A DNA stretch of 64,000 nt from Nitrogeniibacter aestuarii. GTDB lineage: Bacteria; Pseudomonadota; Gammaproteobacteria; Burkholderiales; Rhodocyclaceae. A model generated the notes under the pieces. It saw only the letters and a program-made list of their open reading frames with translations. It was not told the DNA's origin and ran no database searches. Shown here piece by piece: positions 39,934-47,659 of the stretch. The translations under genes were made by a program, and so were the position numbers. The stretch lies in contig NZ_CP071321.1 in assembly GCF_017309585.1 (NCBI RefSeq), positions 310,001 through 374,000 of the forward strand. Reading direction: 5' to 3'. Each line of letters begins with the position of its first letter. Positions within the stretch are counted from its first letter, which is position 1.

Positions 39934-40740
39934 ATGTCGTCGACACCGCAGATGCTGCCTGACCCGAGCGCGTCCCGTTGGGTGGATCACCCGGCCGGGC
40001 GCCTTTTCGTGTGCCAGTGGCCCGGCCAGGATGTCGAAGCGCTACCCGTCGTGCTGCTGCACGACTCGCTCGGGGCCGTGGCCCTGTGGCGAGACTTTCC
40101 GCATGCACTGAGCGCCGCCACCGGCCGCACGGTCATCGCCTACGACCGGCTGGGTTACGGGCAGTCGTCCCCTGCGCCCGGCCTGCAAGCACTCGATTTC
40201 ATCTCCGCCGAAGCGCAGGGCGCGTTCGCCGCGGTGCGTCAGGCCCTCGGGCTCGATCGCTTTGTGGCGCTCGGGCACAGCGTTGGCGGTGGTATGGCGA
40301 TTCATCTCGCCGCCGCCGACCCGCAGCGCTGTGCCGCCGTTGTCACCATGGCCGGGCAGGCCTTTGTGGAAGCGCGCACTCGCGCCGGCATTCGCGAGGC
40401 CCAGGCCCTGTTCGACGACCCGCAGCAGGTGGCGCGACTGGCCCGCTACCACGGCGACAAGGCGCGCTGGGTGCTCGATGCCTGGATCGACACCTGGCTG
40501 AGTCCGGCCTTTGACGACTGGTCGCTGGACGGCGTGCTCGATCAGGTGCGCTGTCCGGCGCTGGTCATGCACGGTGAAGAAGACGAATACGGTTCGGTCG
40601 AACATCCCCGGCGGATTGCCGCGGGCATTGGCGCCGAGGCCCGGCTGGTGATCTACCCCGGCGTGCGCCACATGCCGCACCGGGAGTGCCCCGAGGCGGT
40701 CATTGACGATATCGCCGGGTTTCTGGCCGGGGTGGACTGA
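39934..40740 (+). CDS. Alpha/beta-hydrolase
   Basis: The 268-residue product has the nucleophile elbow GHSVGGG (Ser about residue 111), an oxyanion strand 'PVVLLHDSLGAVALWRDFPHAL', an acidic residue in 'MHGEEDEYG' and the catalytic His in 'PGVRHMPHRE'. Its cap region is short. It resembles the small esterase/C-C hydrolase group; the substrate cannot be told from sequence. No Shine-Dalgarno sequence is visible before the ATG, in keeping with a leaderless start. It is convergent with zntB (6 bp between stops). Confidence 0.88.
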   Translation: MSSTPQMLPDPSASRWVDHPAGRLFVCQWPGQDVEALPVVLLHDSLGAVALWRDFPHALSAATGRTVIAYDRLGYGQSSPAPGLQALDFISAEAQGAFAAVRQALGLDRFVALGHSVGGGMAIHLAAADPQRCAAVVTMAGQAFVEARTRAGIREAQALFDDPQQVARLARYHGDKARWVLDAWIDTWLSPAFDDWSLDGVLDQVRCPALVMHGEEDEYGSVEHPRRIAAGIGAEARLVIYPGVRHMPHRECPEAVIDDIAGFLAGVD

Positions 40741-40746
40741 GCCGGC

Positions 40747-41727
40747 TCAGATCACCTTCAGCCAGCGCAACAGCGCCACCTGGCCTACCACCAGCGCGCC
40801 GAGGATGGCGCACACCACCCAGAAGGCGTCCGGGTCGCTGGCTCCCGGAATCCCGCCTACATTGATGCCCAGCAGACCGGTCAGCAGGCCCAGGGGCAGG
40901 AAGATGGCGGTGATGATCGCCAGCGCGTACATGCTGCGGTTCATGGTCTCGGCGCGCATGTCCATGATCTGCTCATGCACCACCGTGGCCCGGTCGCGGA
41001 TGGCTTCGAGTTCTTCGGCCAGTCGCGTGGTGCGCTCGCTCGCCTCGCGCACCCGGGTGCGATCCGGGCGGGTCATCCAGGGCAGGTCTTCAATCTCCAG
41101 CGTGGTGAGCGCATCGCGCTGGGGGAACATGAATCGGCGGATGAGAATCGACATGCGCCGCACATCGGCCAGATCGCGGCGGGTGGCGGTGGTGTCTTCA
41201 TCGAGCACCGCGTCTTCCAGGTCGTCCACCTTGTCGTTCAGCGCCGCCACGATGGGTTCGGCCCGATCGGCCAGGCGCAGGGCGATCTTGGCGATCAGGT
41301 CGCCCGGGCTCACCGGGCCGGCGCCGCGCCCGACGGCGGCCAGCAGGTCGGTCATCGACAGCAGCGGTCGTCGCCACACGCTGACGACCCGCTTGCCGTC
41401 GCAGAACAGACGGATCGACACCATGTCCTCGGGCTCGGCCCCCGCGGCCAGATTGACCCCGCGCAGGATCAGCAAGGTGCCTTCGTCATCCACGATGCAG
41501 CGCGGCCGCGTTTCCTCAGCGGTGAGTGCCTGCACGAGAAACGGGCTCAGACTCGAATCGGCCAGCCACGCCTGCGCCTCGGGTGTGCCGCGCTTGAGGT
41601 GAATCCATTCGAATCGCTGGTGAGGCGAGTTGGCTTCGAGCATCTTGCCGTGGGCGTCGAAGCGCATGTGCTGCACGGGCAGATCGTCGGCGGGGGCAGC
41701 GGCAGGGGTGGGCGCAGTGTCTGTCAT
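40747..41727 (-). CDS. zntB: ZntB-type CorA-family zinc transporter
   Basis: The 326-residue product has the large CorA cytoplasmic domain, the long stalk helix ('LAEELEAIRDRATVVHEQIMDMRAETMNRSMYALAIITAIFLPLGLLTGLLGINVGGIPG') and two C-terminal membrane helices. The signature after TM1 is GIN rather than GMN, as in ZntB. The acidic loop 'GIPGASDPDAF' between the helices is also typical. ZntB takes up or expels zinc driven by the proton gradient. Confidence 0.88.
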   Translation of the reverse strand: MTDTAPTPAAAPADDLPVQHMRFDAHGKMLEANSPHQRFEWIHLKRGTPEAQAWLADSSLSPFLVQALTAEETRPRCIVDDEGTLLILRGVNLAAGAEPEDMVSIRLFCDGKRVVSVWRRPLLSMTDLLAAVGRGAGPVSPGDLIAKIALRLADRAEPIVAALNDKVDDLEDAVLDEDTTATRRDLADVRRMSILIRRFMFPQRDALTTLEIEDLPWMTRPDRTRVREASERTTRLAEELEAIRDRATVVHEQIMDMRAETMNRSMYALAIITAIFLPLGLLTGLLGINVGGIPGASDPDAFWVVCAILGALVVGQVALLRWLKVI

Positions 41728-41824
41728 TGAGCTCGAAAGGGCGGAAACACCCGGTCAGACGATGGATCGAGCCCACAGTTTCGGTCCGGTGCGCGCAAAT
41801 GACAATCCGCAGCGCGTCAGCGCG

Positions 41825-42004
41825 CTAGTCGCGCTCCCCGAAGCGCCGCTTGAACGCCCGGCGCATGAACTGCAACTGCCGTTCGAAGCGGGTGCAACCG
41901 GTGCAGAACAACAGATGGAATCGCACCTGCAGTCGCTCCCGGGCCGACAGTTTGCGGTCGAGCGAGGCCGACACCAGGGCGGTGATGTCCTTGCACGACT
42001 TCAT
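41825..42004 (-). CDS. Small zf-HC2 (anti-sigma-factor-like) protein
   Basis: The 59-residue product starts MKSCKDITALVSASLDRKLS and contains the zinc-binding arrangement C-x(n)-H-x3-C-x2-C in 'ARERLQVRFHLLFCTGCTRF', then a basic tail. This is the zf-HC2 fold of ZAS-type anti-sigma factors, but it lacks any membrane helix or partner sigma gene, so a simple zinc-finger role is possible. Its ATG overlaps the stop codon of the NrtS-like gene (ATGA), so the two are coupled. Confidence 0.8.
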   Translation of the reverse strand: MKSCKDITALVSASLDRKLSARERLQVRFHLLFCTGCTRFERQLQFMRRAFKRRFGERD

Positions 42005-42240
42005 GAGCGGCAGGCCGTATCGATGAGCATGCGTTGGCGGGTTACGGTGTAGCTGGCCACACAGAAGGGCACCACATAGTTGAGCAGCAGATGGGGCCAC
42101 GACGGCGGCTGCCCCGCCATGATGGCGGAACCCTGGTTGATGGTGTTGAGCACCGTACCCACCACCAGCGCCAGCCGCGCGGCGGGGAACAGGGTGGCGC
42201 GGCGCGCCCAGTGGTGAATGAATCGGCGGGGGGACGACAT
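42001..42240 (-). CDS. NrtS-like small membrane protein
   Basis: The 79-residue product starts MSSPRRFIHHWARRATLFP with a GGAG ribosome site nine bases before it; an ATG 48 bp further upstream gives an unlikely extension. Two membrane helices contain 'LALVVGTVLNTINQGSAIMAG' and 'LLNYVVPFCVASYTVTR', the pattern of the NrtS family, which was described as a small nitrate/nitrite permease in cyanobacteria. Whether the betaproteobacterial version carries nitrate is unknown. Overlaps the zf-HC2 gene by 4 bp. Confidence 0.75.
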   Translation of the reverse strand: MSSPRRFIHHWARRATLFPAARLALVVGTVLNTINQGSAIMAGQPPSWPHLLLNYVVPFCVASYTVTRQRMLIDTACRS

Positions 42241-42291
42241 GGTGAAAACTCCGTGGGGTGTCCTGATGAGTCTGTCGATGCACGGCATTTC

Positions 42292-43041
42292 TTACGGCCG
42301 TTCGTCGGACCAGACCACGGCATGCGGATCAAAGCCCGGCGCCAGCGCCGGTTTGACGATGCGAAAGTAGGGGGAAACGTCGAAATCGCGTGGTGCGAAC
42401 AGACTGTGATGGCGGATATGCAGAATCTCGGCCACGCAGCCGGGGCAATCGGGGCGCGTATCGTCACGTTGCTCGACCATGGGCAGAATCGGGTAGCGCA
42501 CCGAGTGGAAGCATTCGGCAATCAGAGTAGAGCAGATGGCGCGGGTCGGGTCGCCACTGCCCAGGGCGATCATGCGCCGCCGCCAGCGCACCGGTAATGG
42601 TGGCATGGGCAACAGGTAGCGCGCCAGATCGATCACGTTACGCAGGTCGTAGCGGTTGCCCAGACGCCGCCGGGCAAAGGCGACGAGTGCATCGATCTCC
42701 TCCGGTGACAGCCCCACCGGGCGGCAGATGCGGCAGTGCCGCCCCGCAAAGGTGTCGAGCCCGACCTGACGCACACCCTCCACCAGATCCGCCTCGATGA
42801 ACTGATGCGCCTGCGCGCCATCGTCACCGATGTAGAGCGCCGCGTGTGACCAGGTGGACTGGGTAAGGTATTTGATGGCGGTGCTGATGCGGGTGCTGCC
42901 GTCCACCAGCAGCACGTCACCGGGCGACAGGGCGTCGGCCAGTGCGGCGCGACTGACCACGGGCGTCGCCTCGTGCTGATGGCGTTCATGGCTCAGCCAG
43001 CGCCCCAGGCGGGTGCCGATCCAGGTGCTCAGTGGTCCCAT
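42292..43041 (-). CDS. YiiX/YebB-like permuted papain-fold amidase
   Basis: The 249-residue product starts MGPLSTWIGTRLGRWLSHER with a strong GGGAGGC ribosome site. It shows the NlpC/P60-like permuted pattern of the YiiX group: 'LSPGDVLLVDGSTRISTAIKYLTQSTWSHAALYIG' with the catalytic His (about residue 81), then 'DLRNVIDLARYLLP' and the catalytic Cys in 'RAICSTLIAECF' (about 177). No signal peptide is seen. Members act on amide or lipid-amide bonds; the substrate is unknown. Confidence 0.8.
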   Translation of the reverse strand: MGPLSTWIGTRLGRWLSHERHQHEATPVVSRAALADALSPGDVLLVDGSTRISTAIKYLTQSTWSHAALYIGDDGAQAHQFIEADLVEGVRQVGLDTFAGRHCRICRPVGLSPEEIDALVAFARRRLGNRYDLRNVIDLARYLLPMPPLPVRWRRRMIALGSGDPTRAICSTLIAECFHSVRYPILPMVEQRDDTRPDCPGCVAEILHIRHHSLFAPRDFDVSPYFRIVKPALAPGFDPHAVVWSDERP

Positions 43042-43210
43042 GGCGTGCCTCCCTGCGCTCGTCGGGAACGTTCCCTGAAGATTGGACCGATGCCGCTTCG
43101 ATTGCTTACATCCGGGGCGTCGAGCTTGCGCCAGCACGCCCTCTTTGCTTTATTAAGGGCATGACTCAGTATTCAGGCCGCTGGCCGGCCTGATCGAGAG
43201 AGGGACCGCC

Positions 43211-43735
43211 ATGGAACGGGAACGCCCGACATCACCGTCCTCTGTCGCACCGATCACCGCCAGCACGGTGACCGCGCCCAGCCTCAGGCCGTGCCGCTGC
43301 AGCCCGGCCGAGGAGGATGCCGAATTCCAGCAGATGCTTTCCTGGTACAGCAATGATGTGAACAATGCCCGTGCCCAGGGCTACCAGGCCGGCAACGACC
43401 CCGGCTACTCGGACCCCGGCCTCGGGTTCCACAAGGTGGGTAATTGCGCCGATTGGGCCCAGGTGTCGTGGGCCGCGCTCGTGACCCGCAGCTGGCAGTG
43501 CTGGCATGTGCAGAAGATCCGTGCCCGCCAGCACTGGACGCTGTTCGGCTTCCATCACTTCGTGCGGCTCCAGTCCTGCAGCGGGCGCGTGGTGTTTTTC
43601 GACCCGTGGCCCACCGGAAAGCCCGACTGGTGGGAGGCGAAAGACTTTCCGTTTGCCGATGGGGTGGGATGGGCCCATACCCCGGTGCGCACGCACCAGG
43701 CGGGCGATGCCCCCCGAGACCCGGGCCTCGACTGA
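43211..43735 (+). CDS. Putative papain/transglutaminase-like enzyme, unknown family
   Basis: The 174-residue product has an AGAGAGGGAC ribosome site before its ATG. After a Ser/Thr/Pro-rich, cysteine-containing N-terminus come 'EFQQMLSWYSNDVNNARAQG' and a possible Cys-His-Asp triad: Cys in 'VGNCADWAQVSWAAL' (about residue 79), His in 'LFGFHHFVRLQS' (about 115) and Asp in 'RVVFFDPWPTG' (about 131). The order and spacing match papain-fold and transglutaminase-like enzymes, but I cannot name a family. No clear signal peptide. It may be functionally linked to the divergent YiiX-like gene 169 bp away. Confidence 0.55.
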   Translation: MERERPTSPSSVAPITASTVTAPSLRPCRCSPAEEDAEFQQMLSWYSNDVNNARAQGYQAGNDPGYSDPGLGFHKVGNCADWAQVSWAALVTRSWQCWHVQKIRARQHWTLFGFHHFVRLQSCSGRVVFFDPWPTGKPDWWEAKDFPFADGVGWAHTPVRTHQAGDAPRDPGLD

Positions 43736-43834
43736 CACCCGCCACGCTGCGCCGACCTTCGCGCGGCGCACAACGCACACGCCAGACAATGGCTTTTGCG
43801 TTGCCGACCTGCCGTGCTCCGTTATGCTGTGTCG

Positions 43835-44347
43835 ATGAACACGCACGCCGGATTCGGGCCGGCATCACCCTCAAGTACATCGACGCCCCCCCTGCTGGAG
43901 ATTGTCATCGAGGTGCCGCGCGGCAGCTTTCTCAAGCGCGGGTCGAGTGGGCATATCGACTTCATCTCCCCGTTGCCGTGCCCGTTCAACTACGGCTCGG
44001 TGCCCGACATGATCGGGCTTGAGGGGGACCTGCTCGACGCCCTCGTACTCGGACCGCGGCTGCCTTACGAGGCGCGCATCACGCTGCCGGTCTGGGGGGC
44101 GGTTACGCTCATGGATCGGGGCATGATCGACGACAAGCTCATCTGCTGCGCGCATGAGCCGAGTGCGGCCGACATTGAAACGGTGCTGCGCTTCTTCAGC
44201 TTTTACGCCAGGTGCAAGTGGTGGCTCAATCTCGTGCGCGGTCGCAGTGGCCGCAACGCCTGCGAGGGCTGGATCAGCGCGACCGAGGCCATCGCGCGGG
44301 CGCGCCCGCGGACCGAGGCATGGGCAGGGCCGGATGTCACCTACTGA
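43835..44347 (+). CDS. Divergent family I inorganic pyrophosphatase
   Basis: The 170-residue product, from the ATG at 43835, has the pyrophosphatase core: 'IVIEVPRGSFLKR', 'IDFISPLPCPFNYGSVPD', 'GLEGDLLDALVLGPRL', 'LMDRGMIDDKLICCA' and 'FFSFYARCKWWLN...EGWISATEAIARA'. In the metal-binding signature DGDPxD the first Asp is Glu and the Pro is Leu (EGDLLD), while the later Asp and Lys in IDDK are kept. It is thus probably a second, diverged copy next to a standard housekeeping enzyme elsewhere. The start lacks a clear ribosome site. Confidence 0.8.
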   Translation: MNTHAGFGPASPSSTSTPPLLEIVIEVPRGSFLKRGSSGHIDFISPLPCPFNYGSVPDMIGLEGDLLDALVLGPRLPYEARITLPVWGAVTLMDRGMIDDKLICCAHEPSAADIETVLRFFSFYARCKWWLNLVRGRSGRNACEGWISATEAIARARPRTEAWAGPDVTY

Positions 44348-44385
44348 GTACCTTGCCGGCCTGTCGATGGCGTTCGCATGCCATG

Positions 44386-44412
44386 AAAAAGGCCACCCGA
44401 GTATGGGTGGCC
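44386..44412 (-). terminator. Intrinsic terminator of the PEP-CTERM gene
   Basis: Arms GGCCACCC (44391-44398) and GGGTGGCC (44405-44412) form an 8-bp stem. Read on the minus strand it is followed by TTTTT (complement of 44386-44390). It ends the minus-strand PEP-CTERM transcript and may shield the convergent pyrophosphatase gene. Confidence 0.75.
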
Positions 44413-44447
44413 CGTGTGCATCCGTGACACAGCGCCTGGCTGATCCG

Positions 44448-45131
44448 TCAGCGCTCAGATGTCTTCCGACGGCGGAAGACGCCTGCGCCGGCCAGGCCGA
44501 GGCCCACCAGCGCAATCGATGCCGGCTCCGGCACGGCGGTGGCCTGGATGGCAGCGGCGTTGATCGTCTGTGGCAGCGCGCGCAGGGTGATGCTCGCGTT
44601 CAGGGTCTGGTCGCCCACGTCGGTGAACATCAGGTCCGACAGGCTGATTTCCAGCAGGCCGCCCGTGCCGAAGGCCATCTCCAGCGGTGACCAGTACAGC
44701 GCGTAATCGACTTTACCGTCACTGATCTTGCCGGGGTCCGCCCAGCCTTGCGCGCTCAGGGTCGCTGTGACCGCGAACGGACCGGAAAAGGTGAATTCTA
44801 GGTCGAGGCCGAGGTTGTCGGTCTCGCCAGCGACGATGGACAGTTGCCCGTTGTTGCCGGCTGAGTGGGTGGTCGGTTCCCGGAAGCTGACGTTTGCCAC
44901 GGCAAAGGTGAAGACATCGCCGACCGCATTGAGGGAAAACGACTGTGGCGGGGTAAAGAGACTGGTGAAACGTGTGTCGAGATAGGTACTGCTGGCACTC
45001 TCCTGGCTATCCACACCATAGCCGGTGCCGGGCGTCAGGGTCGCTGCCGTGACGCCGATGGGGATGGCGTGCGCTGTTGCCATGAAGCTGGCGACGGTAA
45101 TCGCCAGTGACATCTTGATGATCGGGTTCAT
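44448..45131 (-). CDS. PEP-CTERM sorting-domain protein
   Basis: The 227-residue product starts MNPIIKMSLAITVASFMATAHA, a signal peptide. The mature region is Ser/Thr/Gly-rich and beta-predicted, without a known domain. The C-terminus carries the sorting signal: 'VPEPASIALVGLGLAGAGVFRRRK', i.e. a PEP motif, a hydrophobic segment and a basic tail, recognised by exosortase in exopolysaccharide-producing bacteria. No exosortase gene is in the window. A palindrome lies 25-48 bp upstream of its start. Confidence 0.92.
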   Translation of the reverse strand: MNPIIKMSLAITVASFMATAHAIPIGVTAATLTPGTGYGVDSQESASSTYLDTRFTSLFTPPQSFSLNAVGDVFTFAVANVSFREPTTHSAGNNGQLSIVAGETDNLGLDLEFTFSGPFAVTATLSAQGWADPGKISDGKVDYALYWSPLEMAFGTGGLLEISLSDLMFTDVGDQTLNASITLRALPQTINAAAIQATAVPEPASIALVGLGLAGAGVFRRRKTSER

Positions 45132-45155
45132 TTGGTTTCCGCCTGTGTGCACGCG

Positions 45156-45179
45156 GAATGTGTGCACTGGCACACATTC
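45156..45179. promoter_or_regulatory. Perfect inverted repeat upstream of the PEP-CTERM gene
   Basis: Arms GAATGTGTGC (45156-45165) and GCACACATTC (45170-45179) are perfectly complementary around ACTG. It sits 25 bp before the ATG (minus strand), in the 5' leader or core promoter, so it could be an operator or an mRNA hairpin. There is no T-run after it on either strand. Confidence 0.6.
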
Positions 45180-45352
45180 GATCACGCGCCGATGCCGGAA
45201 AAAGCAAATTAGTTATCACCCGCCTTCAAAATGTCATGGCCGGCAGCAGCGCCGGTCGATACAGGCGACGGACGGTGGCTTGAGCGCCCCATCGAGCGCC
45301 GATCGGGCGTGGTGCGACGGCGGATGACGCCCCGGCGCCTCCGCCTTTGCGG

Positions 45353-46822
45353 TCAGTGCGCCTGGCGCTCCAGCAGGCTGAAGATCTTCTCCAGCGCCGA
45401 CATGCCCTCGCCGCGATGCCCCTGGTAGGCCAGGTAGCCGTCGGGGCGCACCAGCGCGATGCCGTGCTGGCTGCCGAAGCGCACCTCCAGCACGTCCTTG
45501 AAGGCCAGCGCCATGTGGCGGGCGGCCAGCTGCAGCGAGGCGCTCAGGTCCTTGCCCATGAGCAGCAGGTAGCGGCTGACGATGCCCTGGCCGCCGCGCA
45601 GGCTGTCGTCCAGGTAGCGCGGGGCGTCGCCGGTCACGATGGGGCTGCCGTGGTAGTCGATGCCCAGTTCGGAGAGCTGCTGGACCACCGCGTGCTGTAC
45701 GCCGGGTCGCCCGGCCGCGAGCGGAATCATGCGGTCGCGCAGGCCGCGCACCACCGGATTGGTCGAGGCCATGGCACGGGTGAGCACATCGGTGATGCCC
45801 ACCACATGGCGGATCACCGGCGTGCGTTCTTCATCGTAACTGTCGATCAGGGCGCGCGTGCCGTGGCCCTTGAGGGTCAGATCCAGCTTCCACACCAGAT
45901 TCCACGCGTCCTGCAGGCCGGTGTTCATGCCCTGGCCGCCGAAGGGGCTGTGGATGTGGGCCGCGTCGCCGGCCAGAAAGGTATTGCCCTGGCGCAGGTG
46001 TGGCACCCGGCGATGGTGGATGTGGAAATAGCTGCTCCAGATCAGGCCGGCGGCGCGGATGCCACCGGGGGCGCGTTCATTGAGCAGGCGTTGCACGAGG
46101 GCGAGGTGCGGCACCTCGTCATCCACCTGCTTCACGCTGGCGACCACCCGGTGATGGGTCGCACTCATGGGAAAGATCGCCAGCGGGCCGTCCTCATGCG
46201 GGCAGACGAGCAGCTCGTCGTGTGGGCAGGGGGCGTCGGTTTCGATGTCGGCGAGCATGAACTGCTCGGCATATTCGCCGCCGCGAAAGGGCAGGCCCAG
46301 ATCCTTGCGTACCGTGCTGTGGGCGCCGTCGCAGGCCACCAGATAGGTGGTGGAGACGAACTCGGGTTCGCCGTGGCGCTTGAGCTGTACATGCACCATG
46401 CCCATGCCCGTGCCCTGCGTGGCGTGCTCGAAGCGGGTGTCGAAGTCGATGTGGCCACCGCGCGAGGTGAGCGCGTCGGCCAGATGGGCCTCGGTGAGGT
46501 TCTGCGGCACCATGGCAATGAAAGGGTAGGGGCTGTCCTCGGGCCGGAAGGGCAGGTGCGCCAGGCTGCGGCCGTGCGTCATGACGCGTACCGAGGTGAC
46601 CCGGTTGGCACTCTCGACAAAGGGCTCGGCAATGCCGGCCATGTCGAATACTTCCAGCGTGCGCGGGAAGATCGCCAGCGCCTTGGAATGTTCGGAGAGG
46701 CCACGGCGCGCTTCAACAATGCGCCAGCGCAGGCCGCGCCGGGCGCATTCGTTGGCCATGAAGAGGCCGACCGGGCCGGCGCCCACGATCAGCACATCGG
46801 TATCGGTGTTGGGGGTGTTCAT
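45353..46822 (-). CDS. FAD-dependent aromatic monooxygenase (PheA/TfdB/MhpA type)
   Basis: The 489-residue product has the FAD-binding Rossmann motif 'VLIVGAGPVGLFMANECARRG', the DG motif 'YLVACDGAHSTVRKDLG' (about residue 165) and the GD motif 'TFLAGDAAHIHSPFGGQGMNTGLQDAWNLVWKL' (about 286), typical of group A flavoprotein hydroxylases that insert oxygen into phenolic rings using NAD(P)H. The C-terminal thioredoxin-like tail is reduced. Substrate unknown. It follows a Sel1-type gene on the same strand, 36 bp away. Confidence 0.9.
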   Translation of the reverse strand: MNTPNTDTDVLIVGAGPVGLFMANECARRGLRWRIVEARRGLSEHSKALAIFPRTLEVFDMAGIAEPFVESANRVTSVRVMTHGRSLAHLPFRPEDSPYPFIAMVPQNLTEAHLADALTSRGGHIDFDTRFEHATQGTGMGMVHVQLKRHGEPEFVSTTYLVACDGAHSTVRKDLGLPFRGGEYAEQFMLADIETDAPCPHDELLVCPHEDGPLAIFPMSATHHRVVASVKQVDDEVPHLALVQRLLNERAPGGIRAAGLIWSSYFHIHHRRVPHLRQGNTFLAGDAAHIHSPFGGQGMNTGLQDAWNLVWKLDLTLKGHGTRALIDSYDEERTPVIRHVVGITDVLTRAMASTNPVVRGLRDRMIPLAAGRPGVQHAVVQQLSELGIDYHGSPIVTGDAPRYLDDSLRGGQGIVSRYLLLMGKDLSASLQLAARHMALAFKDVLEVRFGSQHGIALVRPDGYLAYQGHRGEGMSALEKIFSLLERQAH

Positions 46823-46858
46823 GATGACGCTCCTTCTTTCGTCCGCGTGGCCGTGCGA

Positions 46859-47590
46859 TCAGCGCTGGGCCTGGGCGGTGTGTGAGGCGGTGCCGGATGG
46901 CGCCGTCGTGTGTGCGGGGGTGCCGGTGTGTGTGCTGGATGTCGCAGCGGCCTTGGCTGGGGCGGCGTCCCGTTTGGTGAGCGTGCGGGCCAGCGACTCG
47001 GCGTGGGCCTGCTCCTCGGCGGTGAGCGAGAGCGCTTGCCGGTCGCGCAGATCGACGGCCACGCTGTCGCCCTCATAGGCCGCGGCGGCGTAGTCGGCAT
47101 AGGCGAGGATCGGATCGGCCGGGCCGGCCAGGCCCTGGGCATTCATGGTGCCCAGGTGGCGCAGGGCGATGGCGTCCTGGTGCAGGGCGGCCTGGTTGAA
47201 CCAGTGGCGCGCCTTGGAAAGGTCTTGCACCGCGTCGTCACCGTTCAGGTAGAGCAGGCCGAGCTGGCGGGCGGCTTCGGTATTGCCGGCCTCGGCGGCG
47301 CGGGTGAGCCATTTGACGGCCTCGGGCCCGCTGCGCGGCACGCCGTCCCCCAGGCGGTACATCTCGCCCAGGTAGTACTCGGCCGTGGAATCGTCTTTGG
47401 TCGCCAGCTGTTTGAACAGCGGCGCTGCTTCGCGGCCCTGGCCGTTCTGGAATTCGTGGATGGCAATGGCCTCTTCCCGCGCCGGGCTCAGGGGGCTGCC
47501 CTTGAAGGCGCGATAGCCGGCAAAGCCGAGCGAAATGAGGATGATGAGCCCCGCTGCAATGTAGGGGCGGTTCTGGTCTTTGATGATCAT
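46859..47590 (-). CDS. Membrane-anchored Sel1/TPR-repeat protein
   Basis: The 243-residue product begins MIIKDQNRPYIAAGLIILIS, an N-terminal membrane anchor (about 10-28). Residues 45-165 form three to four Sel1-like helical repeats ('AEYYLGEMYRLGDGVPRSGPEAVKWLTRAAEAGNTEAARQLGLLYLNGDD', 'LSKARHWFNQAALHQDAIALRHLGTMNAQG'). The C-terminal 40 residues are Ala/Thr/Pro/His-rich and disordered. Sel1 repeats serve as protein-binding scaffolds. It sits between monooxygenase and decarboxylase genes. Confidence 0.8.
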   Translation of the reverse strand: MIIKDQNRPYIAAGLIILISLGFAGYRAFKGSPLSPAREEAIAIHEFQNGQGREAAPLFKQLATKDDSTAEYYLGEMYRLGDGVPRSGPEAVKWLTRAAEAGNTEAARQLGLLYLNGDDAVQDLSKARHWFNQAALHQDAIALRHLGTMNAQGLAGPADPILAYADYAAAAYEGDSVAVDLRDRQALSLTAEEQAHAESLARTLTKRDAAPAKAAATSSTHTGTPAHTTAPSGTASHTAQAQR

Positions 47591-47659
47591 GGCGTGGTCC
47601 TCCGCGTTGTGCTCCATCCCGGGCGGGGCCAGGCCGCCGCCCGGTTGTCTGTGCTTGGC

